A stretch of DNA of 6,178 bases from assembly GCA_020696885.1 (NCBI GenBank), contig JAJFMS010000233.1, positions 1 to 6,178 of the forward strand, given 5' to 3'. The translations under genes and the position numbers were made by a program. The stretch's first letter is position 1; each line of letters begins with the position of its first letter. This DNA is from Armatimonadota bacterium (GTDB taxonomy: Bacteria; Armatimonadota; SYMT01). This document shows, piece by piece, positions 5,635 through 6,178 of this stretch. Below the pieces are notes generated by a model. The model did no database searches. It was not told where the DNA came from and saw only the letters and a list, made by a program, of their open reading frames with translations.

Positions 5635-6156
5635 CTACTCCGTAATGAACGGCTTCAGCTCTTTGCGGAAGGCGACGCGGTTGAAGTGCGCCAGGAACAG
5701 CTCGTTCGAGGTCACCACATCGTCCGCGGTCCGGAGCCAGAACGTGGAGCCGTACCAGACGTCGCCTTCCTTCTCCCCCACGCTCAGGCGACCCACCAGC
5801 AGCGTGTCGTTCAGGACGGCGATCTTCTTCAGCATCGGCGCCGGATGCTTGAAGTTCTCGGGCACGTTCGCCACCGCGGTAGCGAGCCGGACCAGCCGCA
5901 GCTCCGGCTTCTTGGGATCGCTCCCCACCGAGACCTCATCCGCGTAGATGATGCTGGTTTCGTCCTTGTACTCGACGATGACCTTGAACGCGCCTTCCGG
6001 CGTCTTGGCGTAGTCGAAGCCGGCCTTCTTCAGCAGCCCTTCCAGCGTGGGCGCGGCCTGCGCGTGGGCCTGGCGCACCGTGGAGAGCGCCAACCCGGCG
6101 AGCAACATGATCAAAGCCAGTCCAGCCGGGAGGCAGCGGCTAAGCTTCAGTTTCAT
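5635..6156 (-). CDS. Small secreted protein with YbjN/type III chaperone-like pattern
   Basis: Residues 1-32 form a Sec signal peptide: MKLKLSR start, hydrophobic core at about 9-25, and A-H-A cleavage at 30-32. The mature part of about 141 residues starts with a helix (TLEGLLKKAGFDY, 37-49). Strands follow (FKVIVEY, 57-63; TSIIYADEV, 67-75), then a polar helix ending in MLKKIAVLND (108-117). Next come VGRLSVG (121-127), a WYGSTFWL strand (134-141) and a C-terminal helix starting TSNELFLAHF (149-158). This order resembles the YbjN and type III secretion chaperone-like fold, usually cytosolic; here it carries an export signal. No catalytic motif or cysteine is seen in the mature part. The start is supported by AAAGGA eight bases before the ATG, with ACGAACGA filling the gap. 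The gene is convergent with DUF1501, and whatever lies upstream is off the window. That it is a real, exported protein is well supported; the fold is a moderate-confidence inference. Confidence 0.8.
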   Translation of the reverse strand: MKLKLSRCLPAGLALIMLLAGLALSTVRQAHAQAAPTLEGLLKKAGFDYAKTPEGAFKVIVEYKDETSIIYADEVSVGSDPKKPELRLVRLATAVANVPENFKHPAPMLKKIAVLNDTLLVGRLSVGEKEGDVWYGSTFWLRTADDVVTSNELFLAHFNRVAFRKELKPFITE

Positions 6157-6164
6157 TCGTTCGT

Positions 6165-6170
6165 TCCTTT
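6165..6170 (-). promoter_or_regulatory. Ribosome binding site for the small secreted protein
   Basis: On the minus strand AAAGGA ends eight bases before the ATG at 6154-6156. It supports the signal-peptide start beginning MKLKLS. The promoter lies beyond the window edge. Confidence 0.65.
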
Positions 6171-6178
6171 CAGGCGGG

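Noticed and set aside
5280..5635. Frames over the end of DUF1501 and the repeat, with translations such as LRVLCVSAVKE
   Set aside because: Such peptides are the typical spurious translation of the CGCAGAG repeat rather than a gene.

Overview
The window is GC-rich and tightly packed, with G or C at most third codon positions. It holds five protein genes, the first cut at the left edge. No tRNA, rRNA, CRISPR array, transposase or phage gene was seen. The organism is a Gram-negative-type bacterium with Sec and Tat export. The mix of a Tat-exported DUF1501 protein, a membrane FHA protein, a spermidine-synthase-like membrane protein and Cys-pair zinc-ribbon proteins would fit Armatimonadota, with Planctomycetota or Gemmatimonadota as alternatives. 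This assignment is a low-confidence inference from gene content, with no marker gene behind it.

Layout, left to right. (1) 1-1695, plus: the C-terminal part of a spermidine-synthase-like, SAM-binding protein fused to a multi-pass membrane domain. (2) 1605-2966, minus: a six-helix membrane protein with two cytosolic FHA domains, the first degenerate and the second canonical. Its 3' end runs 91 bp antisense into gene 1. (3) 2967-3332: a divergent intergenic region with a less GC-rich core, a weak promoter candidate, a nested dyad and a 6-bp hairpin just before the next gene. (4) 3333-3857, plus: a small tail-anchored protein with several zinc-binding Cys pairs. (5) 3858-4111: a short spacer with two hairpins. 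(6) 4112-5497, plus: a DUF1501 (alkaline-phosphatase/sulfatase-like clan) protein with a twin-arginine signal. (7) 5498-5634: a convergent spacer holding a degenerate GCAGAGACGC-type dispersed repeat and an 11-bp hairpin. (8) 5635-6156, minus: a small secreted protein with a YbjN/type III chaperone-like pattern.

The genes do not form one operon. Orientations alternate (+, -, +, +, -), and only the zinc-ribbon and DUF1501 genes lie head to tail, 254 bp apart. Four of the five products are predicted to be membrane-bound or exported, so the neighbourhood concerns the cell envelope. The FHA protein implies Ser/Thr kinase signalling elsewhere in the genome. I see no complete new defence or mobile system here. 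The points most worth a second look are the long convergent overlap, the zinc-ribbon protein with its structured leader, and the repeat block at 5519-5612.
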